Source: CAZAAW01 sp964483325 (GTDB taxonomy: Bacteria > Pseudomonadota > Alphaproteobacteria > Rhizobiales > Kaistiaceae). From it: a DNA stretch of 61,987 nt. A program made the position numbers and the translations under genes. Below are positions 1 to 7,778 of this stretch, piece by piece. The stretch is from positions 1-61,987 of the forward strand of contig CAZAAW010000014.1 of assembly GCA_964483325.1 (NCBI GenBank), written 5' to 3'. The notes under the pieces are model-generated. The model was given only the letters and a program-made list of their open reading frames with translations. It was not told the origin of the DNA and did not search any database. Every line of letters starts with the position of its first letter. Position 1 is the stretch's first letter.

Positions 1-629
1 ATGGCGTGCGCGGCCGGCGCGAGCGCCAGCGCCGCGTCGCCGACATCATCGCCCGCGTCGGCCTGCCGGCCGACACGGCGGCGCGCTATCCGCACGAGTT
101 CTCCGGCGGCCAGCGCCAGCGCATCGGCATCGCCCGGGCGCTGGTGCTGCAGCCCGATCTCGTCGTCTGCGACGAGCCGGTGTCGGCGCTCGACCTGTCG
201 ATCCAGGCGCAGATCCTCAACCTGCTCGCCGCCATGAAGGCCGAGTTCGGCCTCTCCTATCTCTTCGTCTCGCACGACCTGTCGGTGGTGCGCTATTTCG
301 CCGACCGCGTGCTGGTCATGTATCTCGGCCGCATCGTCGAGAGCGGCAGCCACAGCAGCATCTGGGACCGGCCGCGCCATCCCTATACCCGCGCCCTGAT
401 GGACGCCGTCCCCAATCCGGAACGGCGGCGCCTCGCCGCGCCACTCTCCGGCGACCTGCCGAGCGCCCGCGCCATCCCCTCCGGCTGCCGCTTCCACCCG
501 CGCTGCCCCTTCGCCACCGACCTCTGCCGCACCGCCGACCCGCAGCTGCGCGCCCTGGAGCCGGGGCACGAGGTCGCCTGCCATCACGCCGAAACCATCT
601 TCGCCGCGCCGTCGCCGGCGCTGCACTAG
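1..629 (+). CDS. ABC transporter ATP-binding protein, oligopeptide/dipeptide type (5' truncated)
   Basis: This is the C-terminal part of a DppF/OppF-type ATPase; the window begins inside the gene, so the Walker A region is missing. The signature FSGGQRQR, a Walker B ending LVVCDEPVSALD and the switch histidine in FVSHDLS are all visible. The C-terminal oligopeptide-transporter extension (GCRFHPRCPFATDLC) marks the peptide/nickel family, where this cysteine-rich tail is normal. It would energise import of a small solute through permeases lying upstream of the window. The stop is 17 bases before the aldo/keto reductase start, so the two are probably co-transcribed. The substrate cannot be told from this fragment. 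Confidence 0.93.
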   Translation, partial: GVRGRRERQRRVADIIARVGLPADTAARYPHEFSGGQRQRIGIARALVLQPDLVVCDEPVSALDLSIQAQILNLLAAMKAEFGLSYLFVSHDLSVVRYFADRVLVMYLGRIVESGSHSSIWDRPRHPYTRALMDAVPNPERRRLAAPLSGDLPSARAIPSGCRFHPRCPFATDLCRTADPQLRALEPGHEVACHHAETIFAAPSPALH

Positions 630-646
630 CCTCACGGAGAACGACA

Positions 647-1717
647 ATGGACTACCGCTATCTGGGCAGGAGCGCCCTCAAGGTATCGCCGATCACCCTC
701 GGCACGATGATGTTCGGCGGCCCGACCGACGAGGCGACCTCGCACCGCATCATCGACAAGGCCCGCGACCAGGGCATCAACTTCATCGACACCGCCAACG
801 GCTATCAGAACGGCGCTTCCGAGGCGGTCGTCGGTCGCGGCATCAAGGCCCATCGCGACCACTGGGTGCTGGCGACCAAGTTCGTCAATTCGCGCACCCC
901 CGGCCCCAACCGCGGCGGCTATTCGCGCAAGAACGTCATCGAGTCGGTCGAGGGCAGCCTGAAGCGCCTCGGCACCGACACCATCGACATCCTCTACTTC
1001 CACCGCGCCGTCACCGACGCGCCGGTCGAGGAGCCGCTGCGCGCCATCGCCGACCTCATCCATGCCGGCAAGCTGCGCTATTTCGGCGTCTCCAATTTCC
1101 GCGGCTGGCGCATCGCCGAAATCTCCCAGGCCGCCGACGCGCTCGGCATCGACCGGCCGGTCGCCAGCCAGCCGCTCTACAACATCGTCAACCGCAGCGC
1201 CGAGACGGAGGAGCTGCCGGCCGCCGCCCATTACGGCCTCGGCAATGTCTCCTACAGCCCGCTGGCGCGCGGCGTCCTCACCGGCAAGTACCAGCCCGAC
1301 GCGGCACCCGACGCCGACAGCCGTGCCGGCCGCAACGACCTCCGGCTGCTGCAGGTCGAGTGGCGCCCGGAATCGGTCGGGATCGCCCAGGAGGTGAAGC
1401 GCCATGCCGAGAGCCGCGGCGTCTCCGCCACCACCTTCGCCATCGCCTGGGCGCTCAACAACCGGCTGATCAGCTCGCTGATCGCCGGCCCGCGTACCGA
1501 GGAGCAGTGGGACAGCTATTTCCCGGCGCTGGATTTCACGCTCAGCGAGGAGGACGAGGCCTTCGTCGACGGCCTCGTGGCGCCCGGCCATCCCTCGACG
1601 CCGGGCTTTACCGACCCGGCCTATCCGGTCGAGGGCCGGCAGCCGCGCCATGGCGCGACGCCGCCGCAGGACCCGTTCGCGGCCGCCGCGGCGCCGCGCG
1701 TCGTCAAGGCGGCCTGA
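647..1717 (+). CDS. Aldo/keto reductase
   Basis: This 356-residue protein belongs to the AKR superfamily of NAD(P)H-dependent carbonyl reductases with a TIM-barrel fold. The family tetrad is visible as D48 and Y53 (FIDTANGYQNG), K78 (LATKF) and H119 (LYFHR). The start has a good Shine-Dalgarno (CGGAGAACGACA before ATG). It follows an ABC ATPase and precedes, by two bases, an FAD monooxygenase and then an NtaA-type monooxygenase. I infer a role in reducing or oxidising an aldehyde or ketone intermediate of an imported compound. The C-terminal tail (about 30 residues, Pro/Ala rich) is slightly longer than usual. Confidence 0.93.
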   Translation: MDYRYLGRSALKVSPITLGTMMFGGPTDEATSHRIIDKARDQGINFIDTANGYQNGASEAVVGRGIKAHRDHWVLATKFVNSRTPGPNRGGYSRKNVIESVEGSLKRLGTDTIDILYFHRAVTDAPVEEPLRAIADLIHAGKLRYFGVSNFRGWRIAEISQAADALGIDRPVASQPLYNIVNRSAETEELPAAAHYGLGNVSYSPLARGVLTGKYQPDAAPDADSRAGRNDLRLLQVEWRPESVGIAQEVKRHAESRGVSATTFAIAWALNNRLISSLIAGPRTEEQWDSYFPALDFTLSEEDEAFVDGLVAPGHPSTPGFTDPAYPVEGRQPRHGATPPQDPFAAAAAPRVVKAA

Positions 1718-1719
1718 TC

Positions 1720-2955
1720 GTGCTCCATCCGCATGTCGCCGTCGCCATCATCGGCGGCGGTCCCGGCGGCCTGGCGCTGGCGCAGGGCCTGAAGAAGCAC
1801 GGCATCGGCGTCGCCGTCTTCGAGAAGGACCGCGCCCGCACCGACTATGTCCAGGGCTTCCGCCTCGGCATCCGCCAGCGCGGCCTCGACGCCCTGCGCC
1901 TCTGCCTGCCGGAAGAGCTCTACGAGGCCGTGCTGGCGACCGCCGGCCGGGCGCCGCCGACGACGCTGGTCGTCGACGAGACGCTGGCGCTCGCCGCCGG
2001 CCATGGCTGGGGCAGCGCCGCCGACGACCTCCAGGTCGGCCTGTCGGTCAGCCGCATCACGCTGCGCCAGATCCTGCTGCGCGGTCTCGAGGACGAGCTG
2101 CAGGTCGGACCGGTCTTCGCCTCCTACGAGGAGAACGCCGACGGCACCGTCACGGCCCGCTTCGAGGACGGCAGCGCCGTCACCTGCAATCTCCTCGTCG
2201 GTGCCGACGGCGCCGGCTCGCGGGTGCGCCGCCAGATGCTGCCGGAGGCCGGCGGCTTCGATACCGGCGTCCGCCGCCTCGCCGGCAAGATGACGCTGGA
2301 AGCGGCAGCGCATCATCGCATCCCGCCGCTCCTTCTCGACAACACCGTCTTCGTGCGGCCGAAGCGCGGCCACAGCCTGCATGTCACGGCGCACCGCGTC
2401 GTGCCGGAGGCCTATCGCCGCTTCGGCCTCATCGGCAGCGATGACGAGACGCATCGCGGCCTCGGCGGCTTCCACTTCAACAACACCACCTCCTATGTCT
2501 GGTGGAACACCGCCTACCGGCCGGGCGAACTCGGCGCCGATGCCGAGCTGGCGAAGCTCGACGGCGCCGGCCTGCTGCGCCTCGTCCTCGACCGCATGCC
2601 GGGCTGGCATGCGGACCTGCGCCGGCTGGTCGAGCTGTCCGATCCGTCGACGGTCGGGCTGCTGCGCGTGCGCAGCTCCGAGCCGCCGCCGCCCTGGCCG
2701 GCCGGCCGCGTCACGCTGCTCGGCGACGCCATCCACGCCATGACCTATTTCCGCGCCCTCGGCGGCAACACGGCGCTCTACGACGCTGGCCTGCTGACGC
2801 GGGCGCTGATCGCCGTGGCGCGCGGCGAGACGGCGCTGCTGCCCGCCATCGCCGGCTACGAAGAGGCCATGCGCGCGCATGGCTACGACGCCGTCCGCAC
2901 CTCCCTCGTCAACATGGAACGCGCCCTCGGCGAACCGGCCCAGGCCGCCGCCTGA
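1720..2955 (+). CDS. FAD-dependent monooxygenase
   Basis: A 411-residue group A flavoprotein hydroxylase. The N-terminal Rossmann motif AIIGGGPGGLALAQGL binds FAD, and GRVTLLGDAIHAM near residue 330 is the second FAD/ribityl motif. I chose the GTG at 1720 because it lies two bases after the upstream stop and just before the Rossmann strand; the same frame stays open further upstream but that stretch overlaps the aldo/keto reductase. The usual reaction is NADPH-dependent hydroxylation of an aromatic or similar ring. Tight packing with the AKR and the flavin monooxygenase indicates one operon. The substrate is unknown. Confidence 0.9.
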   Translation: MLHPHVAVAIIGGGPGGLALAQGLKKHGIGVAVFEKDRARTDYVQGFRLGIRQRGLDALRLCLPEELYEAVLATAGRAPPTTLVVDETLALAAGHGWGSAADDLQVGLSVSRITLRQILLRGLEDELQVGPVFASYEENADGTVTARFEDGSAVTCNLLVGADGAGSRVRRQMLPEAGGFDTGVRRLAGKMTLEAAAHHRIPPLLLDNTVFVRPKRGHSLHVTAHRVVPEAYRRFGLIGSDDETHRGLGGFHFNNTTSYVWWNTAYRPGELGADAELAKLDGAGLLRLVLDRMPGWHADLRRLVELSDPSTVGLLRVRSSEPPPPWPAGRVTLLGDAIHAMTYFRALGGNTALYDAGLLTRALIAVARGETALLPAIAGYEEAMRAHGYDAVRTSLVNMERALGEPAQAAA

Positions 2956-2978
2956 AGGCCGTTACGGAGCATCATCCC

Positions 2979-4283
2979 ATGGCAGCGACCCGCCGCCTCA
3001 ATCTCAATGTCGGCATCAACACCACCGGCTACCTGACACCGGCCTGGCCCTACCGCACCGGCACGCGCCACGACATCAACGACCCGGCCTATTATGTCGG
3101 CCTGACCAGGCTCGCCCATGCGGGCGTCTTCGACGCGGTGTTCTTCTCCGACCACCCGGCGCTGATCACCGACCCCAATGCGCGGCCGTTCCACACGCTC
3201 GATCCGCTGACGCTGTGCGCCGCGCTGGCGGCGCAGGTGCCCGATATCGGCTTCGTCGTCACTGCCTCCTCGACCTACAACTCGCCCTACAATCTGGCGC
3301 GGCGGACACAGACGCTCGACATCATCTCCGGCGGCCGGCTGATCGTTAACATCGTCTCGTCCTTCAGCCCGGCGGTGGCGGCCAATTTCGGCAACGAGCC
3401 GCTGCCGCCGCGCAACATCCGCTATGCCCGCGCCACCGAGTTCCTCGACGTCGCCAAGGCGCTGTGGGCGAGCTGGGACCCGCGCCGGGAGGGCGAGGTG
3501 CCGCCCGACCGCTTCTGGGACGCCGGCAGCGCCCGGCCGGTCGACCATGACGGCGAGTATTTCCACATCAAGGGGCCGCTCAACGTGCCGCGCGGCCCGC
3601 AGGGCCATCCGGTGATCGCCCAGGCCGGCGCCTCCGAAGGCGGCATCGACCTCGCCGCTCGGCACGGCGAGATCATCTATTGCAACATCCTGTCGCGTCC
3701 GGCCGGCCAGGCCTTCGGCAAAAAGGTGCGCGACCGCGCCGCCGCAATCGGCCGCGACCCGTCGGAGATCCGCATCGTCCCGGGCCTCGTCACCATCATC
3801 GGCGAGACCCGCGAGGAGGCCTTGCGCAAGCACGAGCTCTATAGCGGCGCCGGCTCCGAGGACGGCCTGCTGAAGCGCTTCGTCCGCGACAACGGCATCG
3901 ACCCGGAAGGCTTCGACCCCGACGCGCCGCTCGACGCGGCGAAGTTCGTCCCCGACCCGAACCGCCAGATGGCGGTCGGCATGGGCCTCGGCCTCTCCGA
4001 CCTCCTCACCCACGAGACGCTGACCGCCCGCCAGGCGGTACGGCGCAGCGAGGGCGCCCATCGCCTGCTGCTCGGCACCGCCGAGGAGATCGCCGAGGCG
4101 ATGATCGACTACTGGGAAGACGGTACCGTCGACGGCTACACGCTGCAGCCGCCGCGCGCCCCCGACGACATTACCGAGTTCGTCGACAAGGTGGTGCCGA
4201 TCCTCCAGGACCGCGGCGTCTATCCGCGCCGCTACGAGGGCGAGACGATCCGCGACCGCTACGGCCTGCCCTACCCGGACTAG
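2979..4283 (+). CDS. LLM-class flavin-dependent monooxygenase, NtaA/SnaA/DszA family
   Basis: A 434-residue protein with the family hallmarks: NVGINTTGYLTPAW at the N-terminus, FFSDHPAL near residue 50, TASSTYNSPYNLARR, and the central GHPVIAQAGASEGG. Members are the FMNH2-dependent component of two-component monooxygenases that attack nitrilotriacetate, EDTA, sulfur heterocycles or alkanesulfonates, with a separate flavin reductase. No reductase is seen here. The ATG at 2979 has a GGAG 10 bases upstream; the longer open frame upstream overlaps the preceding FAD enzyme and is not used. Last gene of the operon, convergent with tetR. An uptake ATPase plus three redox enzymes suggests degradation of an imported organic nitrogen or sulfur compound. 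Confidence 0.9.
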   Translation: MAATRRLNLNVGINTTGYLTPAWPYRTGTRHDINDPAYYVGLTRLAHAGVFDAVFFSDHPALITDPNARPFHTLDPLTLCAALAAQVPDIGFVVTASSTYNSPYNLARRTQTLDIISGGRLIVNIVSSFSPAVAANFGNEPLPPRNIRYARATEFLDVAKALWASWDPRREGEVPPDRFWDAGSARPVDHDGEYFHIKGPLNVPRGPQGHPVIAQAGASEGGIDLAARHGEIIYCNILSRPAGQAFGKKVRDRAAAIGRDPSEIRIVPGLVTIIGETREEALRKHELYSGAGSEDGLLKRFVRDNGIDPEGFDPDAPLDAAKFVPDPNRQMAVGMGLGLSDLLTHETLTARQAVRRSEGAHRLLLGTAEEIAEAMIDYWEDGTVDGYTLQPPRAPDDITEFVDKVVPILQDRGVYPRRYEGETIRDRYGLPYPD

Positions 4284-4353
4284 GGCGGCGCCGTGCCCAA
4301 CGCCGCTGGAGCAAAACCGGGCGGTTCGCACCCACCCTCTCCACCCCACCAGC

Positions 4354-4393
4354 GTCATGGCCGGACTTGATCCGGCCATCCACGCGAACACGG
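4354..4393. repeat. Intergenic palindromic repeat, family A
   Basis: A 40-base stretch between the convergent monooxygenase and tetR genes. Its core is an inverted repeat (GGCCGGA-CTTGA-TCCGGCC) followed by ATCCACGCGAACACGG. The exact reverse complement of all 40 bases occurs at 9736-9775, and a degraded copy at 9648-9689. This resembles the short palindromic extragenic repeats common in Hyphomicrobiales genomes. Confidence 0.85.
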
Positions 4394-4419
4394 TTGGCGG
4401 CGAAGGAGGAAGCCGGGGT

Positions 4420-4433
4420 CGGGTGGGGAGCGC
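4420..4433. repeat. Fragment of intergenic repeat family B (right end)
   Basis: The 14-mer CGGGTGGGGAGCGC equals the right terminal inverted repeat of the longer elements at 9872-10133 and 18277-18484. Here only this end is present, next to a family A palindrome, so it is probably a remnant. Confidence 0.6.
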
Positions 4434-4471
4434 CGCTGGGAACGACAAATATCCGCTGCCGCGCGATTGGC

Positions 4472-5125
4472 CTAAGCCGCCGGCTCGAAAAGCAACTGCT
4501 TGAGGCTGTCGGCCAGCCATTCGGCATAGGCCGGCCGGCTCAGGCCTTCGACGCGGCGGATGAGCAGGAAGAGATCGGGGCTCGCCAGCCGCCAGATGAG
4601 GCCGGCGGCGCCCTTCGCATCCAGCCCGCCCTTCAGCGGCCCGTTGCGCATCAGCGCGGCGGCAAACCATTCCAGGTTCTCGCGCCGCCCGGCATGGAAC
4701 CGCGCATAGAGCGCGGCCATCGCCGCATCTGCGGCGGCGGCCGTCTGCGCCACGTCCATGAGCGGCGCCACGCGCTCCAGCACCCCGGAAATATCCGCCG
4801 CGAAGAGATCGATCTGGCGCCGCTGGTCGGGCTCCGCCGCGATCTGCTGCGGCACCGGCTGGGCGACGAGCGGCGTTTCGGGCGCGGCGCCGCGCACGGC
4901 ATTGACGATCAGCTCGCGCAGCAGGGCGCTCTTGCTGCCGAACACGGCATAGACCGTCTCGCTGGAGATGCCCGCCTTCCTTGCGATGGCGGCGATCGTC
5001 GTCCCGGTCCAGCCCTCCGCCAGGAACAGCGCCTGCGCCGCCGCGAGCGCCTTGCCGCGCGTCTCCCCGGCCTGGGCGGCGCGTCTCGGCGAACGGTAGG
5101 AGCGCTTCGGCTTTACATCCGGCAT
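4472..5125 (-). CDS. TetR family transcriptional regulator
   Basis: A 217-residue protein with an N-terminal TetR helix-turn-helix at about residues 25-70 (ALFLAEGWTGTTIAAIARKA, then SSETVYAVFGSKSALLRELI). The rest is a helical ligand-binding domain that I cannot assign to a ligand. It is divergent from a DUF1772 membrane protein, with a perfect inverted repeat in the gap between them, so it most likely represses both itself and that gene. No clear Shine-Dalgarno precedes the ATG, so the message may be leaderless or nearly so. Confidence 0.93.
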   Translation of the reverse strand: MPDVKPKRSYRSPRRAAQAGETRGKALAAAQALFLAEGWTGTTIAAIARKAGISSETVYAVFGSKSALLRELIVNAVRGAAPETPLVAQPVPQQIAAEPDQRRQIDLFAADISGVLERVAPLMDVAQTAAAADAAMAALYARFHAGRRENLEWFAAALMRNGPLKGGLDAKGAAGLIWRLASPDLFLLIRRVEGLSRPAYAEWLADSLKQLLFEPAA

Positions 5126-5131
5126 AATTCA

Positions 5132-5148
5132 ATACAGTATCACTGTAT
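5132..5148. promoter_or_regulatory. Probable TetR operator
   Basis: Perfect inverted repeat ATACAGT-ATC-ACTGTAT (7-bp arms, 3-base spacer) lying 7 bases upstream of the tetR start codon and about 70 bases upstream of the divergent DUF1772 start. The size and symmetry fit a TetR dimer site. Binding is inferred from position. Confidence 0.75.
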
Positions 5149-5204
5149 CCAATATGGCCGGAACGGCGCAGGATGCGAAGCCCGGCCGGTTGTCGCTGAG
5201 GTCT

Positions 5205-5209
5205 GGAGG
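5205..5209 (+). promoter_or_regulatory. Ribosome binding site that fixes the DUF1772 start
   Basis: GGAGG sits 7 bases before the ATG at 5217. The in-frame ATG at 5154 has no such site and would place the start 5 bases from the operator, leaving no room for a promoter. The 5217 start is therefore preferred. Confidence 0.75.
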
Positions 5210-5216
5210 TCTCGTC

Positions 5217-5690
5217 ATGGCGGCCCTGGTTCCGGTCTTGCAGTTCCTTGCAGCGCTCATCTTCGCCCTGGTGGCGGGCAGCGTCTTCGGCATCTGGCGC
5301 GGCTACGACCCGAGCACCTACGCCGCAACGACCTTCCTGGAGATGCACCAGGGCGCCGTTCGCGGGCTGAACGTGCTCCTGCCGGCGCTCGGCCTTGCCG
5401 CGAGCCTCCTTACCGCCGCCCTGCTCTGGTTTGCCAGAGGAAAGGGCCTTGTCTTCTGGCTCTATCTGGCGGCCGTGCTGATGATGATCGGCGCCGGCAT
5501 CGTCACCCGCTTCCTCAACCAGCCGATCAACGCGCTGGTGATGGGCTGGACGCCGGCGACGCTGCCCGCCGACTGGGAGGCGCTGCGCGCCGCCTGGTGG
5601 CAGTGGCACCTCCTCCGCGTCGGCTTGTCGCTGTCCGGCCTCGCCCTCCTCCTCGCCGCCGTCATCCTCGACCGGCCGGCGCTGCCCTGA
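5217..5690 (+). CDS. DUF1772 (anthrone-oxygenase-like) membrane protein
   Basis: A 157-residue protein with about four predicted membrane helices (for example VLQFLAALIFALVAGSVF and GLVFWLYLAAVLMMIGAGIV). The motif TRFLNQPINALVMGW is the DUF1772 signature. Known relatives include fungal anthrone oxygenases, but bacterial members are mostly uncharacterised. The gene is divergent from tetR with an operator between, so it is probably induced by a small molecule sensed by that regulator. It is convergent with the next FAD monooxygenase (gap 4 bases). I would not assign a reaction. Confidence 0.85.
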   Translation: MAALVPVLQFLAALIFALVAGSVFGIWRGYDPSTYAATTFLEMHQGAVRGLNVLLPALGLAASLLTAALLWFARGKGLVFWLYLAAVLMMIGAGIVTRFLNQPINALVMGWTPATLPADWEALRAAWWQWHLLRVGLSLSGLALLLAAVILDRPALP

Positions 5691-5694
5691 CCCG

Positions 5695-7044
5695 TCAGCA
5701 CCCTTCCGGTCGCGCAAGGCCGAAGGCGCCGGCATAGGCTTCCGCTTCGGCGCGCGTCGGGAAGATGCCGCCGATATAGCCGTCGGGGCGTACGGCGTGA
5801 AAGTCGCCGTCCCGCTCCAGCACGGCAAAGCCCGGGCCGCGCAGCACGTCGAAGACGCGGCGGCCGTCGGCGAGGCGGCCGTCCGGCATGCGGTCGCCGG
5901 GCTGCAGCGCGCCGCGTCCGTGCCCGGCCGAGAGCGGACCGCCGCGATAGGTCAGCGCGAGCTGCCGCTCGTCGTCGCTGCGCTTCAGCGCCTCCGGGTC
6001 GCCGGCCAGCCCGGCGCGCAGCAGCTTCTCGCTGAAGCCGAGCACATGCGCGGCGACCGGCAGCCGCTCCGCCTCGTAGCTGGCGAGCAGCGCCGGCGGC
6101 CCACCGGCGAGGACGGCGCCGAGCTTCCAGCCGAGATTGTAGGCATCCTGGATGCCGGTATTGAGGCCTTGGCCGCCCGCCGGCGGATGGATATGCGCCG
6201 CATCGCCGGCGAGGAAGACGCGGCCGGCGCGGAAATGCTCGGCGAGGCGGATATTGGGACGGTAGAGCGAGATCCAGCTGGCGGAACGCAGCTGCACCGC
6301 CCCGCCGGAGCGCTCGTCGAGCAGCGCCTGCAGCACCGCCAGCGTCAGCTCCGGGTTCGCCCCGGCCGGCACCGTCGCCGTCATCTGGAAAGTCGCGCCG
6401 CCCGGCAGCGGGCAGAGCGTGGCGAATTCCGTCGGGCCGAGTGCCCAGGCATGCCAGAAGCTGCGGTCGAGGCCGTCCGCCTCGACGTCGGCGACGAGGA
6501 TGCGCTCCAGCGCCGGCGTCTCGCCGAGGAAGCCGATGCCGGCCAGATGCCGCGTCGCGCTGTGGCCGCCGTCGGCGCCGACGAGATAGCGGGCGGCGAT
6601 GATCTCGCCGCTGTCCAGCCTCGCCCTGACGCCGTCCGCGTCCTGCTCCAGGCCGGCCAGCGCGCCGCGCTCGATGCGGCCACCGAGCCCGGCGAAGCGC
6701 GCCGCCAGGATCGCCTCGGTCCGCCACTGCGGCAGCATCCTTATGTTCGGATAGGGCGTCTCGGCCGTCGCCGGCTGCGGCTCGTGCAGGCGCCGCTCGT
6801 CCACGATCTTGCCGCCGACATAGGTGCGGATCGGCGGATAAGGGCCGGATTCGGCAAGGACCGCATCGATGACGCCGAGATCGTCGAAGACCTCGAGCGT
6901 GCGCGGCTGCAGCCCCTTGCCCTTCGAGGCGATCACCGGCGCCGGCTGCGCCTCGATGAGGCGCGCGTCGACGCCTCGTCGCCGCAGATCGATGCCGAGC
7001 GTCAGTCCGGTCGGGCCGCCGCCGACGACGAGAACATCCGTCAT
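5695..7044 (-). CDS. FAD-dependent monooxygenase (aromatic hydroxylase / rifampicin-monooxygenase-like)
   Basis: A 449-residue class A flavoprotein. VLVVGGGPTGLTLGIDLRRR is the FAD Rossmann motif. GRVFLAGDAAHIHPPAGGQG followed by LNTGIQDAYNLGWKLG is the typical GD motif of the PheA/RIF-MO group, and a short C-terminal thioredoxin-fold remnant (about residues 390-449) is also typical. These enzymes hydroxylate phenols, polyketides or antibiotics. The start has GGAGG 6 bases upstream. It is divergent from a MarR gene across an 83-base gap with repeated ATGCAC half-sites, so MarR control is likely. The substrate, possibly an antimicrobial or phenolic, is an inference. Confidence 0.9.
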   Translation of the reverse strand: MTDVLVVGGGPTGLTLGIDLRRRGVDARLIEAQPAPVIASKGKGLQPRTLEVFDDLGVIDAVLAESGPYPPIRTYVGGKIVDERRLHEPQPATAETPYPNIRMLPQWRTEAILAARFAGLGGRIERGALAGLEQDADGVRARLDSGEIIAARYLVGADGGHSATRHLAGIGFLGETPALERILVADVEADGLDRSFWHAWALGPTEFATLCPLPGGATFQMTATVPAGANPELTLAVLQALLDERSGGAVQLRSASWISLYRPNIRLAEHFRAGRVFLAGDAAHIHPPAGGQGLNTGIQDAYNLGWKLGAVLAGGPPALLASYEAERLPVAAHVLGFSEKLLRAGLAGDPEALKRSDDERQLALTYRGGPLSAGHGRGALQPGDRMPDGRLADGRRVFDVLRGPGFAVLERDGDFHAVRPDGYIGGIFPTRAEAEAYAGAFGLARPEGC

Positions 7045-7110
7045 GGCCTACCTCCGTGTATAATGCACGCATACAGATAGGCGCCGCGGCGTTGCCTGTC
7101 CAGAAAAAAT

Positions 7111-7123
7111 GTGCATCATGCAC
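7111..7123. promoter_or_regulatory. Probable MarR operator
   Basis: Perfect palindrome GTGCAT-C-ATGCAC ending 4 bases before the marR ATG, with another ATGCAC half-site at 7063-7068 nearer the divergent monooxygenase. A regulator bound here would cover the marR translation start region, fitting autoregulation. Binding is inferred. Confidence 0.65.
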
Positions 7124-7127
7124 GGAG

Positions 7128-7598
7128 ATGAGCAAGCGCGACGACGACTGGGCCGATCAGCTGCACGAGGCCTTCCTGGATCTCGTCGGCCTGTTCAACC
7201 GGCCGGAACCGGACGCCGTCATGCTCCGCGAGGCCGGAATCGATCTCGACCGGGCGCTGTTTCCGCTGTTCTCGCGCATCGGCGTCAAGGCGCCGATCAG
7301 CGTCGTCGAACTCGGCAAGATCAGCGGCAAGGACCATTCGACGGTCAGCCGCCAGACGGCGAAGCTGGAAGCGCTCGGCCTGGTCGAGCGCCGCCCGTCG
7401 CCGACCGACCAGCGCGTCTCCTACCTGGTGCCGAGCCGCAAGGGCGAGGCGCTGCTGGAGACGCTGCGCCAGGCGCGCCGGCGCGCCATCCAGCGCTGGG
7501 CGAAGGGCTGGAGCCGCGCCGAGCGGGAACAATTCCTGGCGACGCTGCAGACCATCGTCCGCGGCGGCATGGAAGTCACCGAGCGTGAAGGCGGCTGA
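7128..7598 (+). CDS. MarR family transcriptional regulator
   Basis: A 156-residue winged-helix regulator. The recognition region is ISVVELGKISGKDHSTVSRQ followed by LEALGLVERRPSPTDQRV, where the DxR wing is typical of MarR. The start at 7128 is awkward: GGAG abuts the ATG with no spacer. An in-frame ATG at 7056 would add 24 residues without family similarity, so 7128 is kept. Divergent from an FAD monooxygenase and very likely its repressor, responding to a phenolic or drug-like ligand as in other MarR/monooxygenase pairs. That link is inferred from gene order and the operator. Confidence 0.9.
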   Translation: MSKRDDDWADQLHEAFLDLVGLFNRPEPDAVMLREAGIDLDRALFPLFSRIGVKAPISVVELGKISGKDHSTVSRQTAKLEALGLVERRPSPTDQRVSYLVPSRKGEALLETLRQARRRAIQRWAKGWSRAEREQFLATLQTIVRGGMEVTEREGG

Positions 7599-7703
7599 GG
7601 TCGGACAGCGGCGCCGCTCAAGCGTGCCGGCCTCCTCGGCCGGAGCTTTTCCGCAAAGGGGCCCCGGCCCTGGGCTTTCATGCCAGGCCGGGCCGGATAA
7701 TTA

Positions 7704-7727
7704 GTATAGTAATTTGATAGACTATAC
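7704..7727. promoter_or_regulatory. Inverted repeat in the rhodanese promoter region
   Basis: GTATAGT-(10 bases)-ACTATAC, perfect 7-bp arms in an AT-rich island about 50-75 bases upstream of the rhodanese gene. The rest of the intergenic DNA is GC-rich, so this is the likely promoter/operator. The nearby Rrf2 regulator is a candidate binder, but its own upstream repeat differs in sequence. Confidence 0.5.
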
Positions 7728-7778
7728 GGCCGCCCGTGCTACGATCGCCCGGTCATCCGATGCGAGGAGACCACGAGC

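Noticed and set aside
2883..5828. A 981-codon open frame on the minus strand
   Set aside because: It runs antisense through two monooxygenase genes and tetR, has low-complexity Arg/Gly/Ala composition and no recognisable domain. It is an effect of high GC content.
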